A DNA stretch of 64,000 nucleotides from Nocardioides humilatus (GCF_008373755.1 NZ_VUJV01000006.1:248001-312000), one strand, 5' to 3'; positions 37,573 to 47,794 are shown, counted from the stretch's first letter. Numbers and translations: made by a program. Notes: generated by a model from the letters alone, not told the origin.

Positions 37573-39015
37573 ATGACCACTGCCGCCCCGTCCTCAGCCA
37601 CTCCGACTGCCGCTTCCGAGCCGCTCTCGGTCGCGATGCTCACCCTCGGGTGTGCGCGCAACGACGTCGACTCCGAGGAGCTCGCGGGCCGACTGGCCGC
37701 CGATGGGTTCACGCTCGTCGACGACCCGGAGCAGGCTGACACGGTCCTGGTCAACACCTGCGGCTTCGTCGACGCGGCCAAGAAGGACTCGATCGACACC
37801 CTGCTGGCCGCGGCCGACCTCAAGGAGTCGGCCGATCACGGCGGCAAGGTCAAGGCTGTTGTCGCCGTCGGCTGCCTCGCCGAGCGCTACGGCTCCGAGC
37901 TCGCGGAGTCGCTGCCCGAGGCCGACGCGGTGCTCGGCTTCGACGACTACACCGACATCGCCGCGCGGCTGCGGTCGATCGTGGCGGGGGAGCGGCCGCA
38001 CGCCCACACCCCGCAGGACCGGCGCAAGCTGCTCCCGATCAGCCCGGCCGAGCGTCGGCCGGCCGGCCCGGCGACGTTGGAGGCCCGCGCCCGGCTCGAC
38101 TCGGGCCCGATGGCCGCGCTCAAGCTGGCCAGCGGCTGCGACCGACGCTGCACCTTCTGCGCGATCCCGATGTTCCGTGGGTCGTTCGTCAGCCGGCGTC
38201 CCTCCGACGTGCTCGCCGAGGGTCAGTGGTTGGCGACCCAGGGCGCGCGTGAACTCTTCCTCGTCTCCGAGAACTCCACCTCCTACGGCAAGGACCTCGG
38301 CGACCTGCGCCTCCTCGAGACGCTGCTGCCCGAGCTGGCCGCGATCGACGGCATCGACCGCGTCCGCGTGTCCTACCTCCAGCCGGCTGAGACCCGCCCC
38401 GGACTGATCGAAGCGATCGCCACGACGCCGGGCGTCGCTCCCTACTTCGACCTCTCCTTCCAGCACGCCAGCAACGCCGTCCTCCGACGGATGCGGCGGT
38501 TCGGTGACCCGGAGAGCTTCCTGAAGCTCCTCGAGCAGGTGCGTTCGTTCGCCCCCGAGGCCGGTGTGCGGTCCAACGTCATCGTCGGCTTCCCGGGGGA
38601 GACCGAGGAGGACTTCGAGATCCTCTGCGACTTCCTGACCGAGGCCCGCCTCGATGTGACCGGCGTGTTCGGCTACTCCGACGAGGACGGCACCGAGGCC
38701 GAGGGCTTCGAGGGCAAGCACGACGACGACGAGATCCGCGCCCGGGTGGCGCACCTGACCGACCTGGTCGCCGCACTGACGAGCGACCGGGCCGAGGAGC
38801 GCATCGGCGAGACCGTCGAGGTGCTCATCGAGGAGCTGGACACCGAGCTCGAGGGTCACGTGGAGGGCCGTGCGGCCCACCAGGGCCCCGAGGTCGACGG
38901 CAGCACGTTGGTGCGGGGCTGTCCCGACGCCCGGGTCGGTGACCTGGTGACGGCCGTGGTGGTCGAGAGCGACGGGGTCGACCTGGTCGCGGAAGCGACA
39001 GGAGACAAGCGATGA
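37573..39015 (+). CDS. rimO: Ribosomal protein S12 methylthiotransferase
   Basis: A 480-residue radical SAM methylthiotransferase that modifies Asp of ribosomal protein S12. The N-terminal UPF0004 cysteines are C27 (LTLGCARN), C63 (VNTCGFV) and C101 (VGCLAERY). The radical SAM motif is C189, C193, C196 (CDRRCTFC). The TRAM domain is C-terminal. [10 protein letters not shown] and [16 protein letters not shown] are RimO-like rather than MiaB-like. The last four bases overlap the start of pgsA (ATGA). Confidence 0.95.
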   Translation: MTTAAPSSATPTAASEPLSVAMLTLGCARNDVDSEELAGRLAADGFTLVDDPEQADTVLVNTCGFVDAAKKDSIDTLLAAADLKESADHGGKVKAVVAVGCLAERYGSELAESLPEADAVLGFDDYTDIAARLRSIVAGERPHAHTPQDRRKLLPISPAERRPAGPATLEARARLDSGPMAALKLASGCDRRCTFCAIPMFRGSFVSRRPSDVLAEGQWLATQGARELFLVSENSTSYGKDLGDLRLLETLLPELAAIDGIDRVRVSYLQPAETRPGLIEAIATTPGVAPYFDLSFQHASNAVLRRMRRFGDPESFLKLLEQVRSFAPEAGVRSNVIVGFPGETEEDFEILCDFLTEARLDVTGVFGYSDEDGTEAEGFEGKHDDDEIRARVAHLTDLVAALTSDRAEERIGETVEVLIEELDTELEGHVEGRAAHQGPEVDGSTLVRGCPDARVGDLVTAVVVESDGVDLVAEATGDKR

Positions 39016-39668
39016 GCGCGGACGACGTGGCGGCAACGGCGGAGCAGCCGGCCAAGCCGAGCAACTGGAACCTGCCCAACGCGCTCACCACGCTGCGCAT
39101 CGCCTCGGTTCCGTTCTACGGATGGGCGCTCCTCGTCGACGGCGGCGAATCCACCACGTGGCGCACCATCGCCTGGGTGATCTTCGTCGCCGCGATGGTG
39201 ACCGACAAGATCGACGGCGACATCGCCCGCAAGCGCAACCTGATCACCAACTTCGGCAAGATCGCCGACCCGATCGCCGACAAGGCGATCACCGGCATGG
39301 CCTTCGTCGGTCTCGCGATCATCATGAACAACTGGTGGATGTGGTCGATCGCGATCATCGTGCTCGTCCGCGAGTGGGCCGTGACTCTCCTGCGCCTCTC
39401 GGTCCTCAAGGCGGTCGTCATCGCGGCTGCCGACATCGGCAAGTGGAAGACCATGGCCCAGGCCATGGCCCTCGGCTTCCTGACCCTCCCGCTCCTCGAG
39501 GTCGACGGCTGGCTCGACGTGCCGGGCGAGGTCGTCTACGTCATCGCGCTGGTTTTCCTCGCGATCGCCTTCGTGCTCACCCTCGTGTCCGGCTACCAGT
39601 TCTTCCGCGACGTCTGGCACCAGCGCCACGACATCCGCAAGAAGGTCGTCGCGGCCGACGCGGCCTGA
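39012..39668 (+). CDS. pgsA: CDP-diacylglycerol-glycerol-3-phosphate 3-phosphatidyltransferase
   Basis: A 218-residue membrane enzyme making phosphatidylglycerophosphate. The CDP-alcohol phosphotransferase motif DGxxARx8GxxxDxxxD reads [16 protein letters not shown] then IADPIAD, with four to six membrane helices around it and a basic C-terminus. It is translationally coupled to rimO. In many actinobacteria the next genes are cinA and clgR; here they are displaced by nearly 12 kb. Confidence 0.93.
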   Translation: MSADDVAATAEQPAKPSNWNLPNALTTLRIASVPFYGWALLVDGGESTTWRTIAWVIFVAAMVTDKIDGDIARKRNLITNFGKIADPIADKAITGMAFVGLAIIMNNWWMWSIAIIVLVREWAVTLLRLSVLKAVVIAAADIGKWKTMAQAMALGFLTLPLLEVDGWLDVPGEVVYVIALVFLAIAFVLTLVSGYQFFRDVWHQRHDIRKKVVAADAA

Positions 39669-39674
39669 CCTTCC

Positions 39675-39739
39675 GAAGATCTTCCTGTCCGCGGCCTGGT
39701 CTAGACCGCGTTGAGTGAAATTTCTGTTTCGTCACGAAA
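39675..39739. promoter_or_regulatory. Cluster of three short palindromes upstream of the giant nuclease gene
   Basis: The 222-base gap between pgsA and the nuclease gene holds GAAGATCTTC (39675-39684), GGTCTAGACC (39698-39707) and TTTCGT-C-ACGAAA (39727-39739). The region around 39711-39770 is clearly AT-richer than its surroundings. The first two could help end the pgsA transcript; the third is a candidate operator. No PHO-box-like direct repeat was found. Confidence 0.4.
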
Positions 39740-39890
39740 TAGTTGGGTCTAGTTCTCAGATTCGCTGTGATCTGGCCGACACTCCGGCTTAAGGTCAGGG
39801 CACTTCCCCCAGGTCCCTCGGTCGTTGCTCGCGCCCGGAGGTCTTGCTGCGTCGTCAGTCAGTTCGTCACGCCCTCTGGAAAGTGCGCCC

Positions 39891-42800
39891 ATGCCTTCAG
39901 TACGTCAGGTCCTGGCCGGATCCCTCGGAACCGCCTTGGCCATCGCTGGTCTTTCTGTTGCCCTCCCGACCGCACACGCGGACATCTCCGCGAAGGTCGG
40001 CGCGCTGCCTTACAGCCAGGCGTGGTCTAGCGCGTCGCTGATCACGGCCAACGACGACTGGTCCGGCGTTTCCGGCGTCGAGGGCTTCCTCGGCCAAGAC
40101 ATTACGACGTCGTCAGCCGGGACAGATCCGCAGACGCTGCTGGCTGGGGCGAGCGCCGTGGCAAACGATAAGGACGTCATCGCCAACAGTACGGGGAGTT
40201 TGAACACCCAGACCGCCGGCGGTGTCATTGAGTCTGAGTTGAACCAGTCGATCGCGCTGCAAGGTAGTGGCACGGCCGACGCGCCGTACGTCGCGTTCCA
40301 CTTCGACCTGACGGGTAAGAACACCGCCGTCTTCGCTTTCGACGCGAAGGACCTCGACGGGTCGGCAGACAATGCAGCTCAGCAGATCGCGGTTCACTAC
40401 CGAGTTGGTAACACCGGCAACTACACCAATCTGGCGGCCGGTTACATCGCCGACGCGACCGAGCAGAACCTCGCGACGAAGGTGACCGCGGTGAGTGTCA
40501 CGCTTCCGGCGGCCGCGAACAACCAGGCAGACGTCTACGTGCGCGTCATGACGACCAACGCGTCGGGTAGTGACGAGTGGGTCGGCGTCGACAATGTGAA
40601 CATTTCCGCCCTCAACGGCTCGGGCAGCAACCCGCTCGACGTCACCGCCCCGGGCAACAAGACCGGCGAGCAGGACCTCGCGATCACGCCGTTCACGATG
40701 GCCGCGACCGGCGGCACCTCGCCGTACACCTGGAGCGCCACGGGCCTCCCGACCGGAGTGTCGATCAACAACCTGACGGGTGAGGTGAGCGGCACCCCGT
40801 CGGTGACCTGCACCTGCTCGGTCAGCGTGACGGCCACCGACGCGGCCTCACCGACGCCGGAGACGGCCAACGAGAGCTTCACCTTCACGGTCAACCCGGC
40901 GCCGACGCTGACCGCGATCGACGCGGTCCAGGGCTCGGGTGACACCTCGCCGGAGAACGGCAACACGGTCTCCGTGCAGGGCATCGTCACCGCGCTCTAC
41001 AAGACCGGTGGCTTCGACGGCATGTACGTCCAGACCGCCGGCACCGGTGGGATGAGCGACGCCACGACCGGCAAGTCCGACGCGATCTTCGTCTACGGCA
41101 CTGCCGGTGCAGCTCGGATCCCGTCCAACGTCGCGCTCGGCGACTCCGTCCGCGTGACGGGTGTGGTCAGCGAGTTCAACGGCACCACCGAGATCACCGC
41201 CGCGGCGTCCAACGGCGTCGTCGAGCTCGGCTCGCCGCTCGCTGCGGTCACCCCGCTCCAGATCGCCTACCCGACCACCGAGGCCGACCGCGAGGCCCAG
41301 GAGGGCATGCTCCTCGCGCCGACCGACACCTGGACGGTCTCCGATGTCTTCTCCGCCAACCAGTGGGGCGAGATCGGTCTCGCGACCGGTGGGGTGCCGC
41401 TGAAGCAGCCGACTGAGTTCGCTGACCCGGACGACACCGCCGCGATCGACGCGATCGTCGCCGACAACGCAGCCCGCGCCGTCACGCTCGATGACGGTGC
41501 CTCCACCAACTTCTTGCAGAACCAGACCACCAAGGCGATCCCGCTGCCGTGGCTGACGGCCGCCAACGGGTCGGTCGTCGCCAACCCGCCGCGGGTCGGC
41601 GCTCCGGCCACCTTGCAGTCGGCGGTGATCCTCGAGTACCGCAACTTCGCCTGGAAGTTCCAGCCGCGCCAGCAGGTCACCGGCGACACGACCTACCCCG
41701 GCTCCAACGTGATCTCCTTCGCCGACGACCGCACGGGCAACCTGGCCCCGCAGTCCGTGGGCGGCGACATCACCATGGCGACGTTCAACGTCCAGAACTA
41801 CTTCGACACCACCGGTGAGGCGTACTCCGCAGCCGGTCCGCTCCAGGACCCGCCGCAGGACACGTTCTGCACTTACTTCACCGACCGCGGCCCCGGCACC
41901 TCGCAGCGGATCGGCAACAACTCCTGCGGTGTCCGGCTGATCGACGACCCCGACACCCCGGCCAACGAGGCGACCCAGAACAACGGTGGCGGCCCGCGCG
42001 GCGCGGCCACGACGGCCAGCCTGCTGCGCCAGGAGGCGAAGATCGTCGCCTCGATCAGCGCCCTCGACGCCGACATCATCGGCCTGGAGGAGATGGAGAA
42101 CTCCAACAAGCTGCCGGGCGAGACCAACCGCGACGAGGCGCTCGCGCACCTGGTCGACCTGCTCAACACGGCCGCGGGCTCGAACAAGTGGAAGTACGTC
42201 AAGAGCCCCGGTGAGGCGACCACCGCCTCGGCCATCGCGGAGCAGGACGTGATCCGGCCGGCGTTCATTTACCAGCCGGCCAGCGTGACCCCGGTCGGCC
42301 AGTCCGACATCCTCTTCGGGACCAACGAGTTCGCCAACGCACGCGAGCCGCTGGCGCAGGCGTTCAAGGCCGTGGGCGCGCCCAACAGCCAGCAGTTCGC
42401 CGTGATCGTCAACCACTTCAAGTCGAAGGGCCCCGGCGCGGTTCCGGCCACGGGCGACAACGCGGAGGGGACCTACACCGGCTCCTTCAACGGCGACCGG
42501 GTCCGGCAGGCGACGCGTCTGCTGACGTTCGCGAACGCGTTCGCCTCCGCGCGTGACATCGAGCCGATCTTCATGCTGGGCGACTACAACGCCTACTCCA
42601 TGGAGGAGCCGGTCCAGGTGATCGAGGCCGGTGGCTTCGAGGCGCTCGAGTCGGACACCCCCAACGAGCAGTCCTACGCGTTCGACGGCCTGATGGGCTC
42701 GCTCGACCACGTGTTCGTCAACGACGCCGCGCACGCCATGGTGACCGGGACGGACATCTGGGAGATCAACGGCAACGAGGCCATCTCGTTCAACTACAGC

Positions 42801-45800
42801 CGTTACAACTACAACGTCACGGACTTCTGGCAGCCGACGCTGCCGTTCGCGACCTCGGACCACAACCCCGAGGTGATCGGCGTCAACCTGCCCGACTTCA
42901 CGCCGACCACGACGAAGCAGGTGCAGATCGTCAGCACCAACGACTTCCACGGTCGACTCCTGCCTGACGGTGGCAACGCCGCGGGTGCGGCGCCGTTCTC
43001 AACGGCCGTCAACGAGCTGCGGGCGGAGCACCCCAACACGATCTTCGCGGCGGCCGGTGACCTGATCGGCGCATCGACCTTCGAGTCGTTCGTCCAGGAC
43101 GACGAGCCCACCATCGACGCGTTCAACGCGATGGGCCTCGAGGTCTCCGCAGCGGGCAACCACGAGTTCGACCAGGGCTACGCCGACTTCGTCGGCCGGG
43201 TCCAGGACCGGGCTGACTGGGAGTACATCGCGGCCAACGTCAACGAGCCGGAGGGTCAGCCCGACAAGCTCGCCTCGACGTGGACCAAGACCATCGACGG
43301 CGTCAAGGTCGGCTTCGTCGGTGCCGTCACCGAGGACCTGCCCACGCTGGTCAACCCGGCCGGCATGACCGGGGTGACGGTGTCCGACATCGTCGACTCG
43401 ACCAACGCCGCGGCCGCCGACCTCAAGGCGGACGGCGCCGACATCGTGGTCCTCCTGGTCCACGAGGGCTCGCCGTCGACCGACTGCTCGTCGACCGCCT
43501 TCACCGACACGGCGACGGTCTTCGGCAACATCGTCGAGAACGTCTCCTCCGACGTCAACGCGATCGTGTCCGGTCACACCCACCTGGCCTACAACTGCCG
43601 CTTCCCGGTGGCCGACTGGGCCGGCGACGCCGTGACCCGGCGCCCCGTGGTCTCGGCGGGCCAGTACGGCACCAACCTCAACCAGCTGGTGTTCAACTTC
43701 GACACCACGTCGGGTGACCTGCTCGAGATCGACCAGGACATCATCGCCACGGCTGGTGTCGGCTACGCCAACGACCCGGCGGTCCAGCCGATCGTCGATG
43801 ACGCCATCACCTTCGCAAACGGCATCGGCAGCCAGGTCCTCGGCCAGACCGACAGCCTCGCCAAGCGTGCGGTCTACAACCCGTCCTCGGGCGAGACCGA
43901 GAACCGTGGTGGCGAGTCGACGCTCGGCAACCTCGTCGCTGAGATCCAGCGCTGGGCGACCCAGCTCCCGGAGACCGGTGTCGAGGCTGACATCGCGTTC
44001 ATGAACCCGGGCGGCCTCCGTAAGAACCTGGTCGGCACGCTCAACGGTGGCGCCTACGACGTCACCTACCGTGACGCCGCCAACGTGCAGCCGTTCGCCA
44101 ACACCCTGGTCAACATGGACCTGACGGGTGCTCAGATCGAGACGGTGCTCGAGCAGCAGTGGCAGCGCACGCCCACGGGCAACGTGCCGTCGCGGCCGTT
44201 CCTGCGGCTCGGTGTCTCCGACGGGTTCACCTACACCTACACGACCGAGCCGGAGACGGTGTCGATCCCGCCGGCCGCGCCGGTCGTGACGACCCGTGGC
44301 GAGGTCACGGGCATGTGGCTCAACGGTGTGGCGATCGACCCCTCGGCGACGTACTCCGTCACGGTCAACTCGTTCCTCTCCACGGGCGGTGACAACTTCC
44401 ACGAGCTCGCCCACGGCGACGACGTGGTCGACACCGGCAAGGTGGACCTCCAGGCGATGGTCGACTACCTCTCCGAAGAGGCTCCGGCCGGCACGCCGCT
44501 CGCGGTCGACTACGGCCAGCGGGCTGTCGAGGTCGAGTTCCCGGTCTCGGCGCCGGCGTCCTACGCGCCCGGTGACACCGTCGCGTTCGACGTGTCGTCG
44601 TGGACGATGTCCAACCCGAGCGACACCAAGGACACCGCGATCACGGTGAAGTACGGCAACGACGTGCTCGGCACGGCGACGCTGAACAACACCGTGGGCG
44701 CCAAGCCCTACGACACCTACGGCACCGCGTCGGTCAGCGTCACGCTGCCCGCCGGCATCCACAAGGGTGCGCAGGACCTGACCCTGGTCGGTGCGCAGAC
44801 GGGGACCTCGATCCCGGTCGGCATCACCGTCACGCGTCCGACGACCGACATCCAGATCATCGGCACCAACGACTTCCACGGCCGGCTCCTGCCGGACGGG
44901 TTGACGACGGCCCAGAACTGCAGCTCGGTCGGCGTGGGGTGCCCCTCGGCACTCCTCGCGGGTGCGGTGAAGTCCCTGCGGACCAGCAACCCGAACACGG
45001 TGTTCGCTGCCGCCGGTGACCTCATCGGTGCCTCGACGTTCGAGTCGTTCATCCAGCACGACAAGCCGACGATCGACGCCCTCAACGAGGCGGGCCTCGA
45101 TGTCTCCTCGGTGGGCAACCACGAGTTCGACCAGGGCTATGAGGACCTCGTCGACCGGGTGATGGCGCCGTACAACGCGTCGACCAACCCGGAAGGCGGC
45201 GCCAACTGGGAGTACCTCGCGGCCAACGTCGAGGAGCCGGACGGTCGTGACGACCTCGCCGAGACCTGGACGAAGGACTTCGGCAGCATCAAGGTCGGAT
45301 TCGTCGGTGCAGTCACCGAGGAGCTCCCGACCCTGGTTTCCCCGGCCGGCATCGAGGGCCTCACGGTCACCGACATCGTCGACTCGGTCAACACGGCCGC
45401 AGCCGACCTGAAGGCCGACGGTGCCGACGTCGTGGTCATGCTGGTCCACGAGGGTTCCTCGTCGACCAACTGTGCCTCGGCCGACTTCACCAACCCGGCG
45501 ACCGTCTGGGGCAACATCGTCGCCAACGTCTCGCCCGACGTGAACGCGATCATCTCCGGTCACACGCACCTGGCCTACAACTGCTCCATCACGGTGCAGG
45601 ACTGGGTCGACGACGGCCGCGCGGTGACGCAGCGTCCGGTGGTGTCGTCGGGTCAGTACGGCCAGAACATCAACAAGCTGATCCTGACCGTCGACAACGG
45701 CAGCGGTGAGGTCGAGGCGAAGACGCAGTCGATCGTCGCGCTGACCGAGGCCAACTTCACCGAGGACGCGGCCACGGCGACGATCGCCAACAACGCCAAG

Positions 45801-47672
45801 GCTCAGAGCGCAGTGCTCGGAGCCGTGGTGCTCGGCCAGATCCAGGCCCCGCTCAACCGCGCGAAGAACGCCGACAACACCGAGAACCGTGGTGGCGAGT
45901 CCACCATCGGCAACCAGGTGGCGGAGATCCAGCGCTGGGCGACCGCAACCCCGGAGACCGGCAACGCGCAGATCGCGTTCATGAACCCGGGTGGTCTGCG
46001 TCAGGACATGACGGGCACCGTCAACGGTGGCGCCCGTGACCTGACCTACCAGCAGGCCGCCGTGGTCCAGCCGTTCGCCAACACCTTGGTCAACATGGAC
46101 CTCACCGGTGCCCAGATCGAGACGGCGCTCGAGCAGCAGTGGCAGCGCGACACGTCGGGCAACCTGCCGACCCGGCCGTTCCTGCGGCTCGGTGTCTCCG
46201 ACGGCTTCACCTACACCTACACGGAGACGCCGGTCAACGTGCCGGCGGCACCGCCGGCATCGGGCACCGTCGCCACGTTCCAGGGTGAGGTCACGGGCAT
46301 GTGGCTCAACGGTGTCGCGATCGACCCGTCGGCCACCTACTCGGTCACGGTCAACGCCTTCCTCGGCTCCGGTGGCGACAACTTCCGGGAGTTCGCCAAC
46401 GGCACCGGGAAGGTCGACACCGGCAAGGTGGACCTGGCAGCAGTCGTCGACTACATGGACGAGTTCGCTCCGGTCGGCAGCCCGCTGGCGATCGACTACA
46501 GCCAGCACGCCGTCCAGGTCGAGAACGTCGCCGCCGACTACGCCATGGGCAGCCACGTCACCTTCGACGTCGGCTCGTGGACCATGTCGACCGTCGATGA
46601 CGTGAAGGACACCCAGATCGAGGTGAAGATCGACGGTGGTTCCACCGTGGTCGGCACCGCGACGCTCAACAACACCATCGGCAACGCGAAGTACGACTCC
46701 TACGGCACCGCCCACGTCGACTTCGTCCTGCCGGGTGGCCTGACGGTCGGAGACCACACGCTCAAGCTGGTCGGTTCCTCGACCGGCACGAGCGCCTCGG
46801 TCCCGATCGTGGTCAAGCGGGCCACGAGCACGGTGGATGGCAGCGACGCCAACCAGACCTATGGCCAGGCGGCCACGGTCGAGGTCCACGTCTCCGCCGA
46901 TGTCGCCCCGACCGGTGGGGTCACCCTCCGCGAAGGTTCAACGATCATCAGCTCGGCCGCGTTGGTCGGCGGCACCGCGTTCCCGAAGATCCCGGCGAAG
47001 AAGCTGGGGATCGGGACGCACACGCTGACGGTCAGCTACCCGGGTGACGGGTCGGTCAAGCCCGGCAGCGACACGGTGACCGTGACGGTGTCCAAGGCGA
47101 CCGCATCGATCGTCCGTAGCCGCACCACGATCGAGTACGGCGACGCCGCCTCGGTCCCGGTCCGGGTGACCGCACCTGGCTTGGTGCCAGGCGGCACGGT
47201 GACGTTGTCGGTCGGCGGCACGGAGATCGGCACGGGCACGCTGTCCGGCGGTTCGGTCAACGTCGACGTCGCAGCGCTCGCGCTGCCGGCGCAGGCGGCG
47301 GCCTACCAGGTCGACGTGGCTTACTCCGGTGACGACTTCGTCGGCAACGCCAGTGGCACGGTCGTCCTGGTCGTCTCGAAGGCCACGCCTACGGTGACCG
47401 GCGAGGACGTGACCATGACCGCGGGTTCGATCGGGCACATGGACGTGTCGGTCACGACCGCCACGGGCGTGATCCCGACCGGCAAGGTGGTCCTCACCTC
47501 GGGCGGCGTGACGATCGGTTCGGGCACGCTCGTGAACGGCAGCGTCAACGCGACCCTGCTCCGCAACAAGCTGGCCGCGTCGGCGACGCCGTACGACGTC
47601 ACCGTGAAGTACAACGGTGACGGGTCGGTCAAGCAGGGCACCGACACGGTGCAGGTGACGGTCAACCCGTAG
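39891..47672 (+). CDS. Giant secreted nuclease/5'-nucleotidase fusion (ExeM/NucH type)
   Basis: A 2593-residue exported protein. In order: signal peptide 1-30 (PTAHA-D); a jelly-roll-like N-terminal domain (to about 245); a putative Ig/He_PIG domain (248-338); an ExeM-type OB region (about 340-600); an endonuclease/exonuclease/phosphatase domain (627-1001) with TFNVQNYF, GLEEMEN, LGDYNAYS and SDHNPEV; a 5'-nucleotidase (1011-1550); a beta-sandwich; a second full 5'-nucleotidase (1653-2210); a second beta-sandwich; and three Ig-like repeats (2310-2593). Both nucleotidases keep NDFHG, GDLIGAS, GNHEFD, SGHTHLAY and NPGGLR. The predicted job is to cut extracellular nucleic acid and strip phosphate from the nucleotides. 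There is no LPXTG anchor. ATG 39891 begins the signal peptide. Confidence 0.92.
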   Translation: MPSVRQVLAGSLGTALAIAGLSVALPTAHADISAKVGALPYSQAWSSASLITANDDWSGVSGVEGFLGQDITTSSAGTDPQTLLAGASAVANDKDVIANSTGSLNTQTAGGVIESELNQSIALQGSGTADAPYVAFHFDLTGKNTAVFAFDAKDLDGSADNAAQQIAVHYRVGNTGNYTNLAAGYIADATEQNLATKVTAVSVTLPAAANNQADVYVRVMTTNASGSDEWVGVDNVNISALNGSGSNPLDVTAPGNKTGEQDLAITPFTMAATGGTSPYTWSATGLPTGVSINNLTGEVSGTPSVTCTCSVSVTATDAASPTPETANESFTFTVNPAPTLTAIDAVQGSGDTSPENGNTVSVQGIVTALYKTGGFDGMYVQTAGTGGMSDATTGKSDAIFVYGTAGAARIPSNVALGDSVRVTGVVSEFNGTTEITAAASNGVVELGSPLAAVTPLQIAYPTTEADREAQEGMLLAPTDTWTVSDVFSANQWGEIGLATGGVPLKQPTEFADPDDTAAIDAIVADNAARAVTLDDGASTNFLQNQTTKAIPLPWLTAANGSVVANPPRVGAPATLQSAVILEYRNFAWKFQPRQQVTGDTTYPGSNVISFADDRTGNLAPQSVGGDITMATFNVQNYFDTTGEAYSAAGPLQDPPQDTFCTYFTDRGPGTSQRIGNNSCGVRLIDDPDTPANEATQNNGGGPRGAATTASLLRQEAKIVASISALDADIIGLEEMENSNKLPGETNRDEALAHLVDLLNTAAGSNKWKYVKSPGEATTASAIAEQDVIRPAFIYQPASVTPVGQSDILFGTNEFANAREPLAQAFKAVGAPNSQQFAVIVNHFKSKGPGAVPATGDNAEGTYTGSFNGDRVRQATRLLTFANAFASARDIEPIFMLGDYNAYSMEEPVQVIEAGGFEALESDTPNEQSYAFDGLMGSLDHVFVNDAAHAMVTGTDIWEINGNEAISFNYSRYNYNVTDFWQPTLPFATSDHNPEVIGVNLPDFTPTTTKQVQIVSTNDFHGRLLPDGGNAAGAAPFSTAVNELRAEHPNTIFAAAGDLIGASTFESFVQDDEPTIDAFNAMGLEVSAAGNHEFDQGYADFVGRVQDRADWEYIAANVNEPEGQPDKLASTWTKTIDGVKVGFVGAVTEDLPTLVNPAGMTGVTVSDIVDSTNAAAADLKADGADIVVLLVHEGSPSTDCSSTAFTDTATVFGNIVENVSSDVNAIVSGHTHLAYNCRFPVADWAGDAVTRRPVVSAGQYGTNLNQLVFNFDTTSGDLLEIDQDIIATAGVGYANDPAVQPIVDDAITFANGIGSQVLGQTDSLAKRAVYNPSSGETENRGGESTLGNLVAEIQRWATQLPETGVEADIAFMNPGGLRKNLVGTLNGGAYDVTYRDAANVQPFANTLVNMDLTGAQIETVLEQQWQRTPTGNVPSRPFLRLGVSDGFTYTYTTEPETVSIPPAAPVVTTRGEVTGMWLNGVAIDPSATYSVTVNSFLSTGGDNFHELAHGDDVVDTGKVDLQAMVDYLSEEAPAGTPLAVDYGQRAVEVEFPVSAPASYAPGDTVAFDVSSWTMSNPSDTKDTAITVKYGNDVLGTATLNNTVGAKPYDTYGTASVSVTLPAGIHKGAQDLTLVGAQTGTSIPVGITVTRPTTDIQIIGTNDFHGRLLPDGLTTAQNCSSVGVGCPSALLAGAVKSLRTSNPNTVFAAAGDLIGASTFESFIQHDKPTIDALNEAGLDVSSVGNHEFDQGYEDLVDRVMAPYNASTNPEGGANWEYLAANVEEPDGRDDLAETWTKDFGSIKVGFVGAVTEELPTLVSPAGIEGLTVTDIVDSVNTAAADLKADGADVVVMLVHEGSSSTNCASADFTNPATVWGNIVANVSPDVNAIISGHTHLAYNCSITVQDWVDDGRAVTQRPVVSSGQYGQNINKLILTVDNGSGEVEAKTQSIVALTEANFTEDAATATIANNAKAQSAVLGAVVLGQIQAPLNRAKNADNTENRGGESTIGNQVAEIQRWATATPETGNAQIAFMNPGGLRQDMTGTVNGGARDLTYQQAAVVQPFANTLVNMDLTGAQIETALEQQWQRDTSGNLPTRPFLRLGVSDGFTYTYTETPVNVPAAPPASGTVATFQGEVTGMWLNGVAIDPSATYSVTVNAFLGSGGDNFREFANGTGKVDTGKVDLAAVVDYMDEFAPVGSPLAIDYSQHAVQVENVAADYAMGSHVTFDVGSWTMSTVDDVKDTQIEVKIDGGSTVVGTATLNNTIGNAKYDSYGTAHVDFVLPGGLTVGDHTLKLVGSSTGTSASVPIVVKRATSTVDGSDANQTYGQAATVEVHVSADVAPTGGVTLREGSTIISSAALVGGTAFPKIPAKKLGIGTHTLTVSYPGDGSVKPGSDTVTVTVSKATASIVRSRTTIEYGDAASVPVRVTAPGLVPGGTVTLSVGGTEIGTGTLSGGSVNVDVAALALPAQAAAYQVDVAYSGDDFVGNASGTVVLVVSKATPTVTGEDVTMTAGSIGHMDVSVTTATGVIPTGKVVLTSGGVTIGSGTLVNGSVNATLLRNKLAASATPYDVTVKYNGDGSVKQGTDTVQVTVNP
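42923..46823 (+). repeat. Internal tandem duplication of the nucleotidase module
   Basis: Two units, about 42923-44846 and 44849-46823, encode the same 5'-nucleotidase plus beta-sandwich. They remain similar at DNA level in places: 'GGCATGTGGCTCAACGGTGT' occurs at about 44312 and 46294, and the region around the CAGATCGAGACGG sequence before each GAGCAGCAGTGGCAGCGC is also shared. All catalytic motifs survive in both copies. The second has a 21-residue insertion with a Cys pair after its first metal motif (NCSSVGVGCPS). Confidence 0.85.
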
Positions 47673-47678
47673 CAACGA

Positions 47679-47714
47679 AGAAGGGCCGGTCCGCAGCGAG
47701 GGGCCGGCCCTTCT
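47679..47714 (+). terminator. Terminator after the giant nuclease gene
   Basis: AGAAGGGCCGG (47679-47689) pairs with CCGGCCCTTCT (47704-47714), 14-base loop, followed by a pyrimidine-rich tract. The second nuclease gene then has its own ribosome site, so the two are probably separate or partly attenuated transcripts. Confidence 0.8.
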
Positions 47715-47794
47715 CGTTCCTTCTCGCTGAAACGCCGATTTCGGCATGCAACGTCTCGCTCAGATCAACTCCCGATCCTTCAGAAGGTGCACAC

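Noticed and set aside
39669-39890. PHO box expected before a phosphate-scavenging gene
   Set aside because: I looked for paired GTTCACC-like direct repeats on both strands and found none convincing.
42999-46889. A very long open frame on the minus strand opposite the nucleotidase modules (about 1296 codons)
   Set aside because: It is antisense to domains with full catalytic motifs, has Arg/Val/Asp/Gly-rich composition typical of GC-rich shadow frames, and shows no domain or ribosome site.
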